From positions 23,129 through 87,128 of the forward strand of contig SFBL01000083.1 of the NCBI GenBank assembly GCA_007095785.1: a stretch of 64,000 bases of DNA, read 5' to 3'. The notes below the pieces were generated by a model. The model had not been told where the DNA came from, did not search any database, and saw nothing but the letters and a program-made list of their open reading frames with translations. Numbering within the stretch: the first letter of the stretch is position 1; each line of letters begins with the position of its first letter. Source of the stretch: Microcystis aeruginosa Ma_SC_T_19800800_S464. Lineage in GTDB: Bacteria; Cyanobacteriota; Cyanobacteriia; Cyanobacteriales; Microcystaceae. Of the stretch, positions 8,428-18,186 are shown in pieces. A program made the translations under genes and the position numbers.

Positions 8428-9864
8428 TTACTTGGTTAAAACCCAAGTGTCTTTACTGCCACCACCTTGAGAAGAATTAACCACTAAAGAACCCTTTTTC
8501 AAAGCTACGCGAGTTAACCCCCCGGGATGCACATAAATTTCATCGCCCCGATGGAGAATATAGGGACGTAAATCCACATGACGACCTTCAATTTCCGTGT
8601 CAATTAAAGTTGGAACCCGAGAAAGACTTAACACCGGTTGAGCGATATAATTGCGGGGATTAGCAGCAATGCGTGGCGCAAATTCTTCTCGTTCTTTCGA
8701 GGTAGATTGAGAACCGACTAACATCCCATAACCTCCCGATTCATTAGCAGCTTTCACCACTAATTTATCGAGATTATTTAAGACATAATCTAAGTCCTTT
8801 TCTCGCCAACAAAGATAGGTGGGAACGTTATTTAAAATCGCTTCTTCTCCCAGATAATAACGAATCATATCGGGTACAAAAGCATAAATAACCTTATCAT
8901 CGGCGACTCCCGTACCTGGAGCATTAGCTAAAGCGACACGGCCTTCCTGGAAAACTTTTAATAACCCTGGTACACCTAACATCGAATCGGGACGAAAAAC
9001 CGCCGGATCTAAGAAGTCATCATCGAGGCGACGATATACCACATCTACCCTTCTTAATCCCTTGGTGGTTTTCATTTGTAGATAACCATCAAAGACGACT
9101 AAATCACGCCCTTCCACTAATTCTACCCCCATTTGTTGGGCGATAAAAGAATGTTCAAAGTAGGCAGAATTATAGGTTCCGGGGGTTAAAACCACCACGG
9201 TGGGATTAGGTAATTGGGGTGGGGCTAAATTGAGGAGAGTTTCCAACAGATGGGAAGGATAATCATCCACCGGTTTAACATTCATTGTCTGGAAAATATC
9301 GGGAAAGGTGCTTTTCATTACCCGACGATTTTCGAGGACATAGGAAATACCGGAAGGAACCCGCAAATTATCCTCTAAAACGTACCATTGACCATCTTTA
9401 TCGCGGACTAAATCGGTTCCCGTGATGTGACACCAGATACCTCCGGCGGGTTTCAGTCCCAGACAGGGTTTCAGAAATCCCGTCGCTGAGGCGATTAATT
9501 CGGGGGGAATAATGCCATCTTTAATGATTAACTGGTCATTGTAGATATCCGAGAGAAAAAGATTGAGAGCTTTGATGCGTTGTTTCAGTCCTCTTTCCAA
9601 ATAATCCCAGTCCTCAGCCGCGACAATTCGGGGAATAATATCAAAAGGAAAGATTTTTTCTACCCCTTGATTGTCGCTATAGACATTGAAAGTCACCCCC
9701 AATTCAAACAGGGCCGACTGGGCGGTTTCCCGGTGTTGTTGAAGTTCTTGGGGTGGCAGATTCTGCAACCATTTGATTAAAGGGGACGAGTGGGGACGAG
9801 GTTGACCATCATCCAAGAATAGTTCGTCGTAGAAGCCTTCGGGATCGTAGGTATTTAATAGCAC
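8428..9864 (-). CDS. circularly permuted ATP-grasp protein (type 2)
   Basis: A 478-residue protein of the DUF404/DUF407 family, a circularly permuted ATP-grasp fold. Visible landmarks are YDEMFLD-like YDELFLDDGQPRPH at the N-terminus, RVPSGISYVLENR, DVVYRRLDDDFLDP, NAPGTGVADDK, and KAANESGGYGMLVG near the nucleotide site. ATP-grasp enzymes form amide bonds through acyl phosphates, so this may be the ligase of the cluster, with the downstream transglutaminase-like protein as hydrolase. It is the first gene of the minus-strand unit. Full length. Confidence 0.94.
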   Translation of the reverse strand: MLLNTYDPEGFYDELFLDDGQPRPHSSPLIKWLQNLPPQELQQHRETAQSALFELGVTFNVYSDNQGVEKIFPFDIIPRIVAAEDWDYLERGLKQRIKALNLFLSDIYNDQLIIKDGIIPPELIASATGFLKPCLGLKPAGGIWCHITGTDLVRDKDGQWYVLEDNLRVPSGISYVLENRRVMKSTFPDIFQTMNVKPVDDYPSHLLETLLNLAPPQLPNPTVVVLTPGTYNSAYFEHSFIAQQMGVELVEGRDLVVFDGYLQMKTTKGLRRVDVVYRRLDDDFLDPAVFRPDSMLGVPGLLKVFQEGRVALANAPGTGVADDKVIYAFVPDMIRYYLGEEAILNNVPTYLCWREKDLDYVLNNLDKLVVKAANESGGYGMLVGSQSTSKEREEFAPRIAANPRNYIAQPVLSLSRVPTLIDTEIEGRHVDLRPYILHRGDEIYVHPGGLTRVALKKGSLVVNSSQGGGSKDTWVLTK

Positions 9865-10102
9865 ACTGACCTCATTTCATACCTTACCTATTCCCAGTGT
9901 CGGACAATTGGCCCGATTTTTTGTAGCCTAGAAGACATTTTAAGGGAAATTTTAGGAAGTTAGCGGTTTTTCGTCCCTAGCGATCGCCGATTGATCCCCA
10001 CCGGTGGAGAAACCTGACCAGAGCGAGAATTAGACCTGAAAACTGTGTTACATTTTTTAAAGGTCACACCTTAAATCTTTCATTTTTCTTACTGGTTACG
10101 CG

Positions 10103-10771
10103 ATGTTTACCAAACAAGTAACGGATTCTAAAGCCTATCAATGGTTTGAGGAACGCTTAGAAATTCAAGGGATCGCTGATGATATCAGCACCAAATACGT
10201 TCCCCCCCACGTCAATATCTTCTACTGTCTGGGTGGTATCACCCTTGTGTGCTTCGTGATCCAGTTTGCCACTGGTTTCGCCATGACCTTCTACTACAAA
10301 CCCACTGTAGCAGAGGCCCTCTCCTCCGTACAGTACATCATGAACGAAGTTAACTTTGGTTGGTTAATTCGTTCTATCCATCGCTGGTCCGCCAGTATGA
10401 TGGTATTAATGATGATCCTGCACGTTTTCCGCGTCTATCTGACCGGTGGCTTCAAAAAACCTCGCGAATTAACCTGGGTAACTGGGGTTGTCCTGGCCGT
10501 GATCACCGTTAGCTTCGGTGTCACTGGTTACTCCTTACCCTGGGATCAGGTGGGTTACTGGGCGGTTAAAATTGTTTCCGGTGTACCTGCTGCTATTCCC
10601 GTCGTCGGTGATCAACTCGTCACCCTGATGCGCGGTAGCGAAAGCGTCGGTCAAGCAACTTTAACCCGTTTCTACAGCTTACATACTTTTGTACTACCCT
10701 GGTCAATTGCGGTCTTCATGTTGCTACATTTCTTGATGATCCGTAAACAAGGCATTTCTGGGCCTCTATAA
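10103..10771 (+). CDS. petB: cytochrome b6 of the b6f complex
   Basis: A 222-residue integral membrane protein that carries the two b hemes and the covalently attached c-type heme of cytochrome b6f, linking plastoquinol oxidation to photosystem I or cytochrome oxidase in thylakoids. The sequence is essentially diagnostic: [12 protein letters not shown] has the heme-binding Cys, [13 protein letters not shown] and [11 protein letters not shown] carry heme-ligand His residues, followed by [13 protein letters not shown] and [13 protein letters not shown]. petD follows 51 bp later, forming the usual petBD pair. About 240 bp of leader precedes it. Confidence 0.99.
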   Translation: MFTKQVTDSKAYQWFEERLEIQGIADDISTKYVPPHVNIFYCLGGITLVCFVIQFATGFAMTFYYKPTVAEALSSVQYIMNEVNFGWLIRSIHRWSASMMVLMMILHVFRVYLTGGFKKPRELTWVTGVVLAVITVSFGVTGYSLPWDQVGYWAVKIVSGVPAAIPVVGDQLVTLMRGSESVGQATLTRFYSLHTFVLPWSIAVFMLLHFLMIRKQGISGPL

Positions 10772-10822
10772 TTCAGAAAAATATCTCTGTCGATCCGAAA
10801 TCATTTTTAGGAGACATTATCC

Positions 10823-11305
10823 ATGTCCACATTAAAAAAGCCCGATCTCAGCGATCCCGCTCTCCGCGCTAAGTTGGCTAAAGGTATGGGTCACAACTAC
10901 TACGGTGAACCCGCTTGGCCTAACGATCTGCTCTATGTCTTCCCGGTGGTCATCTTTGGTACGATCGGACTCTGCACCGGTTTAGCGATTATGGATCCCA
11001 CCATGATCGGCGAACCGGCCGATCCTTTCGCTACTCCCCTAGAAATTCTGCCAGAGTGGTATCTTTATCCCGTTTTCCAAATTCTCCGTATTCTTCCTAA
11101 CAAACTCTTAGGTATTGCTTGCATGGCCGGCGTTCCCCTAGGCTTGATGTTAGTTCCTTTTATTGAAAGCGTCAATAAATTCCAAAATCCTTTCCGTCGT
11201 CCCGTCGCTACCGCTATCTTCCTATTTGGTACTGTGGTCACGATTTGGTTAGGTATTGGTGCCACTTTCCCCATCGATACATCTTTAACTCTCGGTTTGT
11301 TCTAA
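10823..11305 (+). CDS. petD: cytochrome b6f subunit IV
   Basis: This 160-residue protein has three membrane helices and is the partner of cytochrome b6, together equivalent to mitochondrial cytochrome b. Motifs include [22 protein letters not shown], of which the [16 protein letters not shown] part is diagnostic, and the Qo-site PEWY segment ([12 protein letters not shown]). A good ribosome-binding sequence (TAGGAGA) lies upstream of the ATG. Co-transcribed with petB, and followed by a hairpin likely to end the transcript. Confidence 0.99.
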   Translation: MSTLKKPDLSDPALRAKLAKGMGHNYYGEPAWPNDLLYVFPVVIFGTIGLCTGLAIMDPTMIGEPADPFATPLEILPEWYLYPVFQILRILPNKLLGIACMAGVPLGLMLVPFIESVNKFQNPFRRPVATAIFLFGTVVTIWLGIGATFPIDTSLTLGLF

Positions 11306-11327
11306 GTTACTGAACGCCGCCGGTTTT

Positions 11328-11380
11328 TTGCCCACGCTTGTGATTCCTGACTTTGGAAGAGCGATCGTGGGCAATTTTAA
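11328..11380 (+). terminator. rho-independent terminator after petD
   Basis: The arms TTGCCCACG (11328-11336) and CGTGGGCAA (11366-11374) form a 9-bp stem with a long loop, followed by TTTTAATTTT. It sits between the convergent petD and squalene/phytoene-synthase-family genes and could serve both directions. Confidence 0.65.
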
Positions 11381-11392
11381 TTTTGATTTCCT

Positions 11393-12202
11393 CTAACGGG
11401 TAATTTGTTGTACCAAAGCGATAACATCACTGCGACTGAGTTTTTCCTTACCTAAAGCTAGGACTTCGAGAGTGCCATGGGCTAAAGCGAGGGGAATCTT
11501 ACAAAAATCGAGTGCCGGCCCTTTCGGCAGCGATTGAGTGTAATAATCGGCTAATTTCAGATTACGACGGGCATAATTATGAATATCACTCATTGTCCAA
11601 CCCTGGGGCAGAAAACTTACCCCCCGGCGCCGATCCTCCCCGTGGTTGCGGGCAATATTAACCGCTTGTAAACCCCGACCAAAACCGATGGCATAACTGC
11701 GATTAGTTTCGGTGCCATCGTACCAATTCCAGAGGTCAGACAGTAATAAACCCACGGCACCGGCCACACTAAAGGTATATTGATCTAATTCCACTTCTGT
11801 GCGAATATCCCAGTTATTCCCGGCCCAGTAGGCCATGCGATCGGCCATGGCCGCCGTGGCATCCCAAACCCGGGGGGCGATCGAATCCGGCGCTAACAGG
11901 GCCCATTCGCCAATTCTCAGGGTTACTTCTGGCAAAATCTCCCGATGGACTAAGCCAAAAGTAAAATCCTCTTTAGTAGAATTTTCAGTACCTGCTTGTA
12001 AATTCAGGCTAATTTGTCTTAATATCTGGGATTTACTGAAGTTATCTAGGTCGGGATGGTCTTCTACTTCATCGATCGCCCTCATACAGAGATAAGCTGA
12101 GGCTACTGCCTCAAGCAGACGATCTGGTAAACGACTTATGGGAATATAAAAAGTTCGACTCGTTTCTTGCAGAATCGTTAAAGCATTATCGCGCAAATTC
12201 AT
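11393..12202 (-). CDS. squalene/phytoene synthase family protein
   Basis: A 269-residue trans-isoprenyl diphosphate synthase-fold protein. The first Asp-rich motif is D44-E-V-E-D48 (RAIDEVEDHP), and the second is NHGEDRRRGVSFLP. Both are needed for magnesium-diphosphate binding in head-to-head condensation of prenyl diphosphates. It is shorter than typical cyanobacterial CrtB (about 300 residues or more), and the second motif reads NxxED rather than the common DxxED, so it may be a paralogue rather than the carotenoid-pathway phytoene synthase. Isolated minus-strand gene, convergent with petD. Confidence 0.88.
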   Translation of the reverse strand: MNLRDNALTILQETSRTFYIPISRLPDRLLEAVASAYLCMRAIDEVEDHPDLDNFSKSQILRQISLNLQAGTENSTKEDFTFGLVHREILPEVTLRIGEWALLAPDSIAPRVWDATAAMADRMAYWAGNNWDIRTEVELDQYTFSVAGAVGLLLSDLWNWYDGTETNRSYAIGFGRGLQAVNIARNHGEDRRRGVSFLPQGWTMSDIHNYARRNLKLADYYTQSLPKGPALDFCKIPLALAHGTLEVLALGKEKLSRSDVIALVQQITR

Positions 12203-12471
12203 TCAGTCCTCTCCTCACGCCAACTTAGGTAACTACGAGTTAAACCAATCAGACAGATCGGTTTAGGTGATTCCGATGTTCCTAAGACAAAGTTGCTGTC
12301 TATTGTAGTATTATTATCCAAAATTTCGAGATTATTCTCGAAAAAATCAAGCTTTAGGGTCTTCTTGACAATTTTTCTTTCTGGTGTAGCTGAGGGACAA
12401 TTACGGCAATTTTTCGAGATTACAGGCTTAAAAAACCGATTTTACCCTTTTTTAAGCAGTATTTTTTGGCT

Positions 12472-12696
12472 TCATGGCAGGGATTGAAAGGAGGTCACTT
12501 GTAAAACTGGCCCGATCATGGCCAGAGTCATCACATCTGAGCGAATTTGACCTATAACTGTCACTTTTACCTTTGTTTGGATTAATTCGGCGGTCGGTTC
12601 CATTAATTCGTAGGTTTGACCGTTATCGGCAATTAATGCCCAAGTTCCCGTGCCTATTTCGATTCTTTTTACCTGACCCGTTACACTAATACTCAT
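12472..12696 (-). CDS. small beta-rich hypothetical protein, 74 aa
   Basis: A 74-residue protein starting MSISVTGQVKRIEIGTGTWAL, with alternating hydrophobic beta-strand patterns and a Gly-Thr-Trp turn. It could be a small OB-like or barrel fold, similar to short conserved proteins in cyanobacteria; no family is assigned. It stands alone between the synthase gene and the hmpF tail. Coding is likely but not certain. Confidence 0.6.
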   Translation of the reverse strand: MSISVTGQVKRIEIGTGTWALIADNGQTYELMEPTAELIQTKVKVTVIGQIRSDVMTLAMIGPVLQVTSFQSLP

Positions 12697-13018
12697 GCTT
12701 TAATTTCGCTGCTCGATGCGATCGCAGTTGTTGCCCCTGTCACAAGCATTCTATCGATATCTTTATCTTTCCTCGCTATTGATTGTCAATTTTGCTGGAC
12801 TTGAACCCCATAAATCAGTTTTTTTTATCTAAAAAGCGATCGCCACTTCCGTCACCACCGCCAAGAGGGATGCCACAATTGACCACGGCTCGACTGAGCT
12901 TCGCCGCTCGACTGAGCATCGCCGAACGTCGGAACTTCCTGAAAATAGCTAAAATCCTAGACCCCAGACCCCACATCCTGCCCCCACAAAAAACTTTTTC
13001 AGCAGACCCCAATTAAGC
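12697..13018. other. intergenic with 18-bp tandem pair
   Basis: About 320 bp without a convincing gene. It holds a HIP1 octamer (GCGATCGC) at about 12719 and another at 12836, and two adjacent 18-bp copies of CTCGACTGAGC(T/A)TCGCCG at 12889-12924. Open frames on both strands here are low-complexity and were not called. Confidence 0.6.
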
Positions 13019-14716
13019 CTAACTGTTAATAGCGTAATGATAGGTACTACCATTAGATTCCATAGGTATCAACCACTGGGAGATAGTTTCTAGTTTTTGA
13101 CGGATTTGATCAAGATGATCCTGCACAGGTTGCAGGAAAGTTTCGTACTGTTGTACCTGAGTTTTCAAACGCAATAATGCCAGATTAGCATCACGCCATT
13201 GTCGCTCCTGTTCTTCAAATTCACGAGTTTTTTGCTCTAAATCCGACCATTGACCCTCAATACTATCGCCGCTTTTTTGTAAATCCTCTTGTAGTCGCTT
13301 AATTTTTGCGGCTAAACGTTGACTTTCTTGGAGATTATTTTGATAATTATCGGCCAACAGCATTAACACTGGTTCAAAGCCAGATTTTTGAGTATCTTCT
13401 GGGGATAAAATACCCTGTCTCCGCTGCAAAATTTTCAGATGTTGAGAGCGAATAGCTTGCCTTTCCTGGAGATTACGTCTTTGTCCGACTAAAGTTGCCG
13501 CCAGCATACCTTTTTTTTCCTGTTCCTCGGCTAATTCTTTTTCTAAATTAGCTCGCTCGGATTCATCTATTCTGGCCATTCTTGCTTCTAATTCTTCCAC
13601 GGTTTGGCATTGCAGAGTTAATTCTTCCTCTTGGTCGTTGACAAAAATTTCCCAGCGCTTGAGGTCTGTTTGTAAGTTCTTAACTAAGCTCTCCAATTCT
13701 TCTAAAGGCATTTTTTCAAGAGCTTCTAGATCGACTTTACCATCAAAATCTAGTTCTTCCCCTTGCAGGAGACGAAGGAGCATTTGTCGAGTAGAATCAG
13801 TGGTTTGTAGGCTGAGGTTAAGGCACTCGAATAATTCCTGTTTTTGACTCAGAACAGTTTCTTGTATTTGTAATTGTATTTTAGCCGTTTCCAAAGCATT
13901 GCGACTCGTCTGTAATTCCCTAGCTCTTTGTTCTAGATAATCCAGCATTTCATCGTTGGCAACCTGACGATTTTCCACAGCTTTTTTCTGCTCCTCTAAA
14001 CTCTGCCAACAACTATTTAAAATAGTCTGTTGTTCCTGCACAGATTCAAGAGTGGAATAGAGAATTTGTGAGGGAGAATTGCCCCGATCATGATTATTAG
14101 CTAAACGCTCCGCTAGAGCGCGAATAAATTGTTGTTGTTCTGGAGAAAGATTGGGGTAGGAGTTACAATTTATTTGTCCTTCTTCCAGTTGTCGCTGTTG
14201 CTCGTTTAATTGTTGTTTTAGGGTTTCCAGTTCTTGTCTCTTGCGCTCTAAATACTCGAATTCTGCCTCTATTTGCTCAATTTGCTCGATTCTTGTCTCC
14301 ATTTCCATTTTCTGGCGGTTGAGAATCTCGCTTTGATAGGTGAGGGATTGTTTCCACTGCTCGATTTTCTCTTGATCTTTCTTGCTGCGCTCCATCAAAC
14401 GGGAAATCTTTTGCAGTTGCCGCACCATCTCCGCTCCCGCTAATTCCGGGTTTCCTTGTAGTTGACGATTATTGCTCAAATTTACCAAGAGAAGCGCACC
14501 TTCACCCAGGGAGTTAGTTTCGTCGTAGGTTAGGATATCTTCCCCTGGTATGGCACTCCACGTCTGATCTTTATGCTGACAGGCCAATAGTTTTAATTCG
14601 GTTTTGTAACCACCGATAAAACCTCTAGTCTGTTTTTTTACTTCTGCAAGGTATAGCACGAGTAGTCGTCCTCTATAATAAAAGTCTTTGTCATCGATTT
14701 TAGAGAGCGTTGCCAA
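13019..14716 (-). CDS. hmpF: HmpF-like pilus taxis protein
   Basis: A 565-residue protein with a short globular N-terminus (DDKDFYYRGRLLVLYLAEVKK, GFIGGYKTELKLLACQ, WSAIPGE) followed by about 450 residues of nearly continuous coiled coil rich in Gln and Glu. This combination matches HmpF, which in filamentous cyanobacteria is needed for type IV pilus activity and localises with the Hmp chemotaxis-like system. Here it is divergent from pilH-, pilI- and pilJ-like genes starting at 18862; the 4.1-kb gap between them is filled by mobile DNA. Assignment is from memory of the family; no alignment was done. Confidence 0.85.
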   Translation of the reverse strand: MATLSKIDDKDFYYRGRLLVLYLAEVKKQTRGFIGGYKTELKLLACQHKDQTWSAIPGEDILTYDETNSLGEGALLLVNLSNNRQLQGNPELAGAEMVRQLQKISRLMERSKKDQEKIEQWKQSLTYQSEILNRQKMEMETRIEQIEQIEAEFEYLERKRQELETLKQQLNEQQRQLEEGQINCNSYPNLSPEQQQFIRALAERLANNHDRGNSPSQILYSTLESVQEQQTILNSCWQSLEEQKKAVENRQVANDEMLDYLEQRARELQTSRNALETAKIQLQIQETVLSQKQELFECLNLSLQTTDSTRQMLLRLLQGEELDFDGKVDLEALEKMPLEELESLVKNLQTDLKRWEIFVNDQEEELTLQCQTVEELEARMARIDESERANLEKELAEEQEKKGMLAATLVGQRRNLQERQAIRSQHLKILQRRQGILSPEDTQKSGFEPVLMLLADNYQNNLQESQRLAAKIKRLQEDLQKSGDSIEGQWSDLEQKTREFEEQERQWRDANLALLRLKTQVQQYETFLQPVQDHLDQIRQKLETISQWLIPMESNGSTYHYAINS

Positions 14717-15124
14717 TCAAGGCTAGGAGCGGCCCGTCTATGGTTTGGTGTGTAACCATCCGATCCCAAAAATTTTTTAATTTCTATCATTCGAGTTTTT
14801 ATTTTTGATCCATACATTTGTTCTCAATTTTCCCTCTTCCCCACTGGAAAATTTTTGGAGATTTTTCAGAGCGAATTTACTGTCCTAGTCTCAAAAAATT
14901 TGGCAGTCAATCTCATAAATCGGCTCGTGTTTTCTGACTCTTTTCACCTCTGGCTGCAGTGTGAATAAGCTGATCACACATCTAAATTATTGGTTAAGAC
15001 GGCCTGAGAGTGAGAAGCAAAGATAGAAGTTGGTTCTTTTGTACTGAAAATTTCCTAGGCCAGTTTAAATGCAGTCAAGCTTACTGAAAAATATGTTACA
15101 TAATTAGCTTATCAGATTTATTAT
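14717..15124. other. intergenic, hmpF upstream region
   Basis: About 400 AT-rich bases upstream of hmpF. No gene or clear promoter could be supported by eye. An hmpF promoter should lie in the first 200 bases. Confidence 0.4.
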
Positions 15125-15227
15125 TATAGCGGTATGCAGTCGAATCAGGTATACTGCAACAAGCTATAAGTCAGTCTAGGCAAGACGATGGGATGGTCTG
15201 TATCTCACTCAAGCGAATACCGCTATA
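15125..15227. mobile_element. MITE-like element with 11-bp inverted ends
   Basis: A 103-bp non-coding unit bounded by TATAGCGGTAT (15125-15135) and its exact complement ATACCGCTATA (15217-15227). The TA at each outer end would fit an IS630/Tc1-type target duplication. It encodes nothing and lies in the hmpF-pilH gap upstream of the tnpB element. The type assignment is inferred from the ends only. Confidence 0.65.
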
Positions 15228-15374
15228 GTGACAAGAGGAGGTAATACTAAATCCTGTTTAAAAGGTATAGGAGAGTGGTGTGTCTGGTGTGGGTTGTAGG
15301 TTGTGGGGTGTGGGGAAAAGGGAGCACCGGAGCTGCGGAGTGGGGAGCAGGGAGAAACAATTTATAATTTGAGA

Positions 15375-15401
15375 GTTAATCACACTATTAAAAACGGATT
15401 T
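15375..15401. repeat. 27-bp dispersed repeat
   Basis: These 27 bases (GTTAATCACACT...CGGATTT) are identical, on the opposite strand, to 45513-45539 downstream of psbJ. Both copies are intergenic and lie next to simple-sequence or hairpin DNA, so this is probably one end of a dispersed element. Confidence 0.7.
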
Positions 15402-16360
15402 GGTCTGAGAGAGCGTTTCTCATCAAGATGAAGTATGACGGCATTTGGCATCATCCCCAGACGACCAGCTACTGTTCCAGCCTTCCCCAGTTCCAGCCTT
15501 CCCAAAAACCGGAGAATTCGTACCTGACAATTAAGATAACTGCTTCTCCTAGACTAAAAGAAATAGGTCCTATTGGGGGAGATTCCGAGAAATTATGGAA
15601 GCAAGCTGCAATGAAAGCGAGATTCGCAGTATTTTACTATGGGATGGGGCTTTTCAAGGGGCAAAGTAATTCGCCCCAGGGTTTCCCTCATCAATGCTGA
15701 CTTTGTATACAATTCTCAAAAACTATGTTATCATAAATATAGTGTCTTGATGACTTTTATGTACAAAGCGTACAAATTCAGACTTAAGCGTGCGACTCGT
15801 TCCTACCAAAAGTCTAACAGACGTGGGTAGGGCAAGGTCAAGAACCTTGACAACTCAATAACCGTGATGGTGAAAGTCCATCCCTCCAGATGATGGAGTG
15901 ACAGCATAACCCCTTCCTGTGAAGAATGGTCATCAAAATAGGAAAAGCGGTTAAACGGCAGTAATGATGAATCTGACATCAAATCCTGTCTAGCATCTAA
16001 CTATGTGTATGAATAAGAACTTCCGTCAGAAGTATCGTTACTGAAACCTAGCCTACACAGATTATTGGCTGGCAACAAAAATGTTAACAAGCTAACGTAC
16101 TGGGAAAAGGTATAGTTCAACCAGAATCATCTACACAACTTCGGTACAGAGGAAGACACTAAAGTTAGGAATACGGTTGTTGGGAACGAAGTAACCCTTA
16201 TGAATCTCTTAGATAGGTCGAAATCCAAGTAGTAACCAGCGCAAGACTCATATAGGGAAAGATTGTGTAAGAAGCTAAAGCCTATCTGTAGTAGATAAGG
16301 ATATGCTGATGTACACACTGCTCAATGGAATGAATGGTCTTAAGTAGTAATGACAAAGTT

Positions 16361-17261
16361 ATGAACACGGCATTAAAACCGATGTATGAATGGAAGGACA
16401 TCAACTGGCGAAAAGCCGAAAGATGTGTCTTTAAGTTACAAAAAAGAATATTCAAAGCCAGTCAACGGGGTGATGTCAAATTAGTCCACAAATTACCAAG
16501 GCTAATCCTAAAAAGCTGGTACGCCAAACTGATAGCCGTCAGACGGGTGGGCCAAGGCAATCAAGGCAAGAAAACCGCAGGAGTTGATGGGATAAAATCC
16601 CTAACACCCAAACAAAGAATGGCACTTGCTAAGAATATAAGACTTGGCAATAAATCAAAGCCAACCCCACAGGTTGTCTTAATCAAAAGACTAAATCCAA
16701 TCATAAGAGGGGTGGAGTAATTACTATTCATCAGTAGTAAGCTCAAAAACTTTCACAGATTGTGATTACTATTTCTTTGAAAAACTCAAAAGATGGGGAT
16801 ACAGACGACACCCAATGAAAAACCGAACTTGGATAATGCGTAAATATTGGCATACTGAGGGAAAAGATAATTGGGTATTCAGCACAAGAGAAGGTAAAAA
16901 CTTCTCCAAACTAGCAAGACACCTAGATACAAAAGTCGTAAGATACGTCAAGGTGAGAGGGAATAAAAGTCCCTAGTATGGGGATTTAATATATTGGAGT
17001 AGTCGTATGAGTAAACACCCAGAAATCCCACCAGAAAAAGCTGTTTTACTCAAAAGACAGCAAGGACGCTGTGCATATTGTGGATTACATTTCCAAGATG
17101 GAGACATACTCGAAACCGACCACATTATTCCCAAATCTCAAGGGGGTAAAAACAATCGAGATAATAAGCAGTTACTCCATCGACATTGCCACGATTCTAA
17201 AACTGCATTAGATAAAACTGGTACTCATGACAAAGAGCCATTGGAGAGAGGAGCGGTGTGA
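16361..17261 (+). pseudogene. ltrA: group II intron maturase, internally deleted
   Basis: The N-terminal RT0-type domain is intact (WRKAERCVFKLQKRIFKASQ, GNQGKKTAGVDGIKSLTPKQ). After SKPT the sequence jumps to VVLIKRLNPIIRG, so the reverse-transcriptase core with the YADD motif is gone (roughly 250-300 residues by family knowledge). One extra G near 16709-16712 then shifts the frame; the next frame reads GWSNYYS, CDYYFFEKLKRWGYRRHP (maturase X domain), hits a TAG at 16974, and continues into an intact HNH domain (GRCAYCGLHFQDGDILETDH, HRHCHD) from 17007 to 17261. An alternative upstream ATG is at 16334. Reverse transcription is impossible; maturase or nuclease activity would need readthrough or re-initiation at 17007. 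Confidence 0.9.
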
Positions 17262-17285
17262 GGTGAAAGTCTCACGCACCGTTTT
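17251..17285 (+). ncRNA. group II intron domain V
   Basis: The catalytic hairpin of the intron: GAGCGGTGTG, AGGTGAAAGT, CTCACGCACC and GTTTT in order. It has the AGC triad, a short bulge and a GAAA tetraloop. It overlaps the last codons of the HNH coding segment, as is usual in these introns. Confidence 0.88.
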
Positions 17286-18186
17286 GAAGCCGAGCCAGGA
17301 TGGTGACATATCTGGCTTAGGGCAACCCAATACCGAGCAAGAAATAGCCTTAGCTAAAAGCTTTCGCTTTTGTCGTTGGTTTTGGAATTATTCATTGAAT
17401 TTATGCCAAGAAACCTATCAAACCACAGGAAAAGGACTGACACGAAACTATATTCAGGGACTATTGCCTAGTCTCAACAAAGAATATGAGTGGTTGACAG
17501 ATGCTTATTCCCAGTGTTTACAGGTTGTTGCTTTGAACTTATCGCCAGCTTATCAAAACTTCTTTGAGAAACGAGCTAGATTGCCGAGATTCAAATCCAA
17601 ACATGGTAAACAATCAATTAGCTATCTGGCTAACGTCAAGTTTGAGGGGGATTATCTAAAACTTCCTAAAATTGGCTCGGTCTATTGTGTTCATCATCGG
17701 GAATTTGCAGGAACAATTAAAACTGTTACTATCTCAAAAAACCCAGACGGTAAATACTACGCTTCTGTTTTAGTTGACCCTTCGGCTCCGCTCAGGGTCA
17801 ACGTCGAGGGAAGTCGAGACGTTGATGAAGGATTAGATCCCCTTGAGACATCAAAGGATGGAAAAGCGATAGGAATTGATTTAGGATTAACTCATTTTTG
17901 TATTACCAGCAATGGCAGTAAATATGATAATCCTAGACATTTAGCCAAACATCAACGTAATCTAAAAAGGAAACAACAGAGGCTATCCTGTAAAAAGAAG
18001 GGAAGTAACAACCGTCAAAAAGCTAGAGGTAAAGTAGCTAAAGTTCACTCTAAAATCTCAAGATGTCGTGAGGATTTTCTCCACAAGCTATCCCGTAAGA
18101 TAGTTAACGAAAACCAAGTTATTGCGGTAGAAAATCTGAATGTCAAAGGCATGGTACGCAATCATAATTTAGCTAAGGCTAAGTAG

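Larger units (their letters stand above)
15790..17326 (+). mobile_element. group II intron, chloroplast-like type
   Basis: This 1537-nt intron begins GTGCGACTCG, the 5' consensus of bacterial chloroplast-like introns, and ends in AC. Domain V is recognisable at 17251-17285, with the AGC triad and a GAAA loop. Domain VI follows as an AGCCAG...CTGGCT stem just before the 3' end. Removing exactly these bases joins CTTAAGC to CCAATACC and restores TnpB codons LKPNTEQE, which fixes both boundaries. The RNA part looks complete, so splicing could be possible if a maturase is supplied; its own maturase gene is damaged. Confidence 0.9.

Noticed and set aside
12783..13016. Open frames on both strands between the 74-aa gene and hmpF
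   Set aside because: Mirror-image frames caused by low-complexity and tandem repeat DNA.
15125..15227. Possible tRNA-like fold near CAGTCGAATCAGG
   Set aside because: No acceptor stem, anticodon loop or TTCGAATC T-loop in proper order; terminal inverted repeats fit a MITE better. No tRNA or rRNA gene was found anywhere in the window.
15428..15700. Plus-strand 90-aa frame before the tnpB element
   Set aside because: Low-complexity Pro/Ser-rich start, no family likeness, overlaps repeat DNA and the likely left end of the IS.
16127..16318. Minus-strand frame in the intron
   Set aside because: Lies in the structured domain I-III RNA of the group II intron; not expected to be coding.
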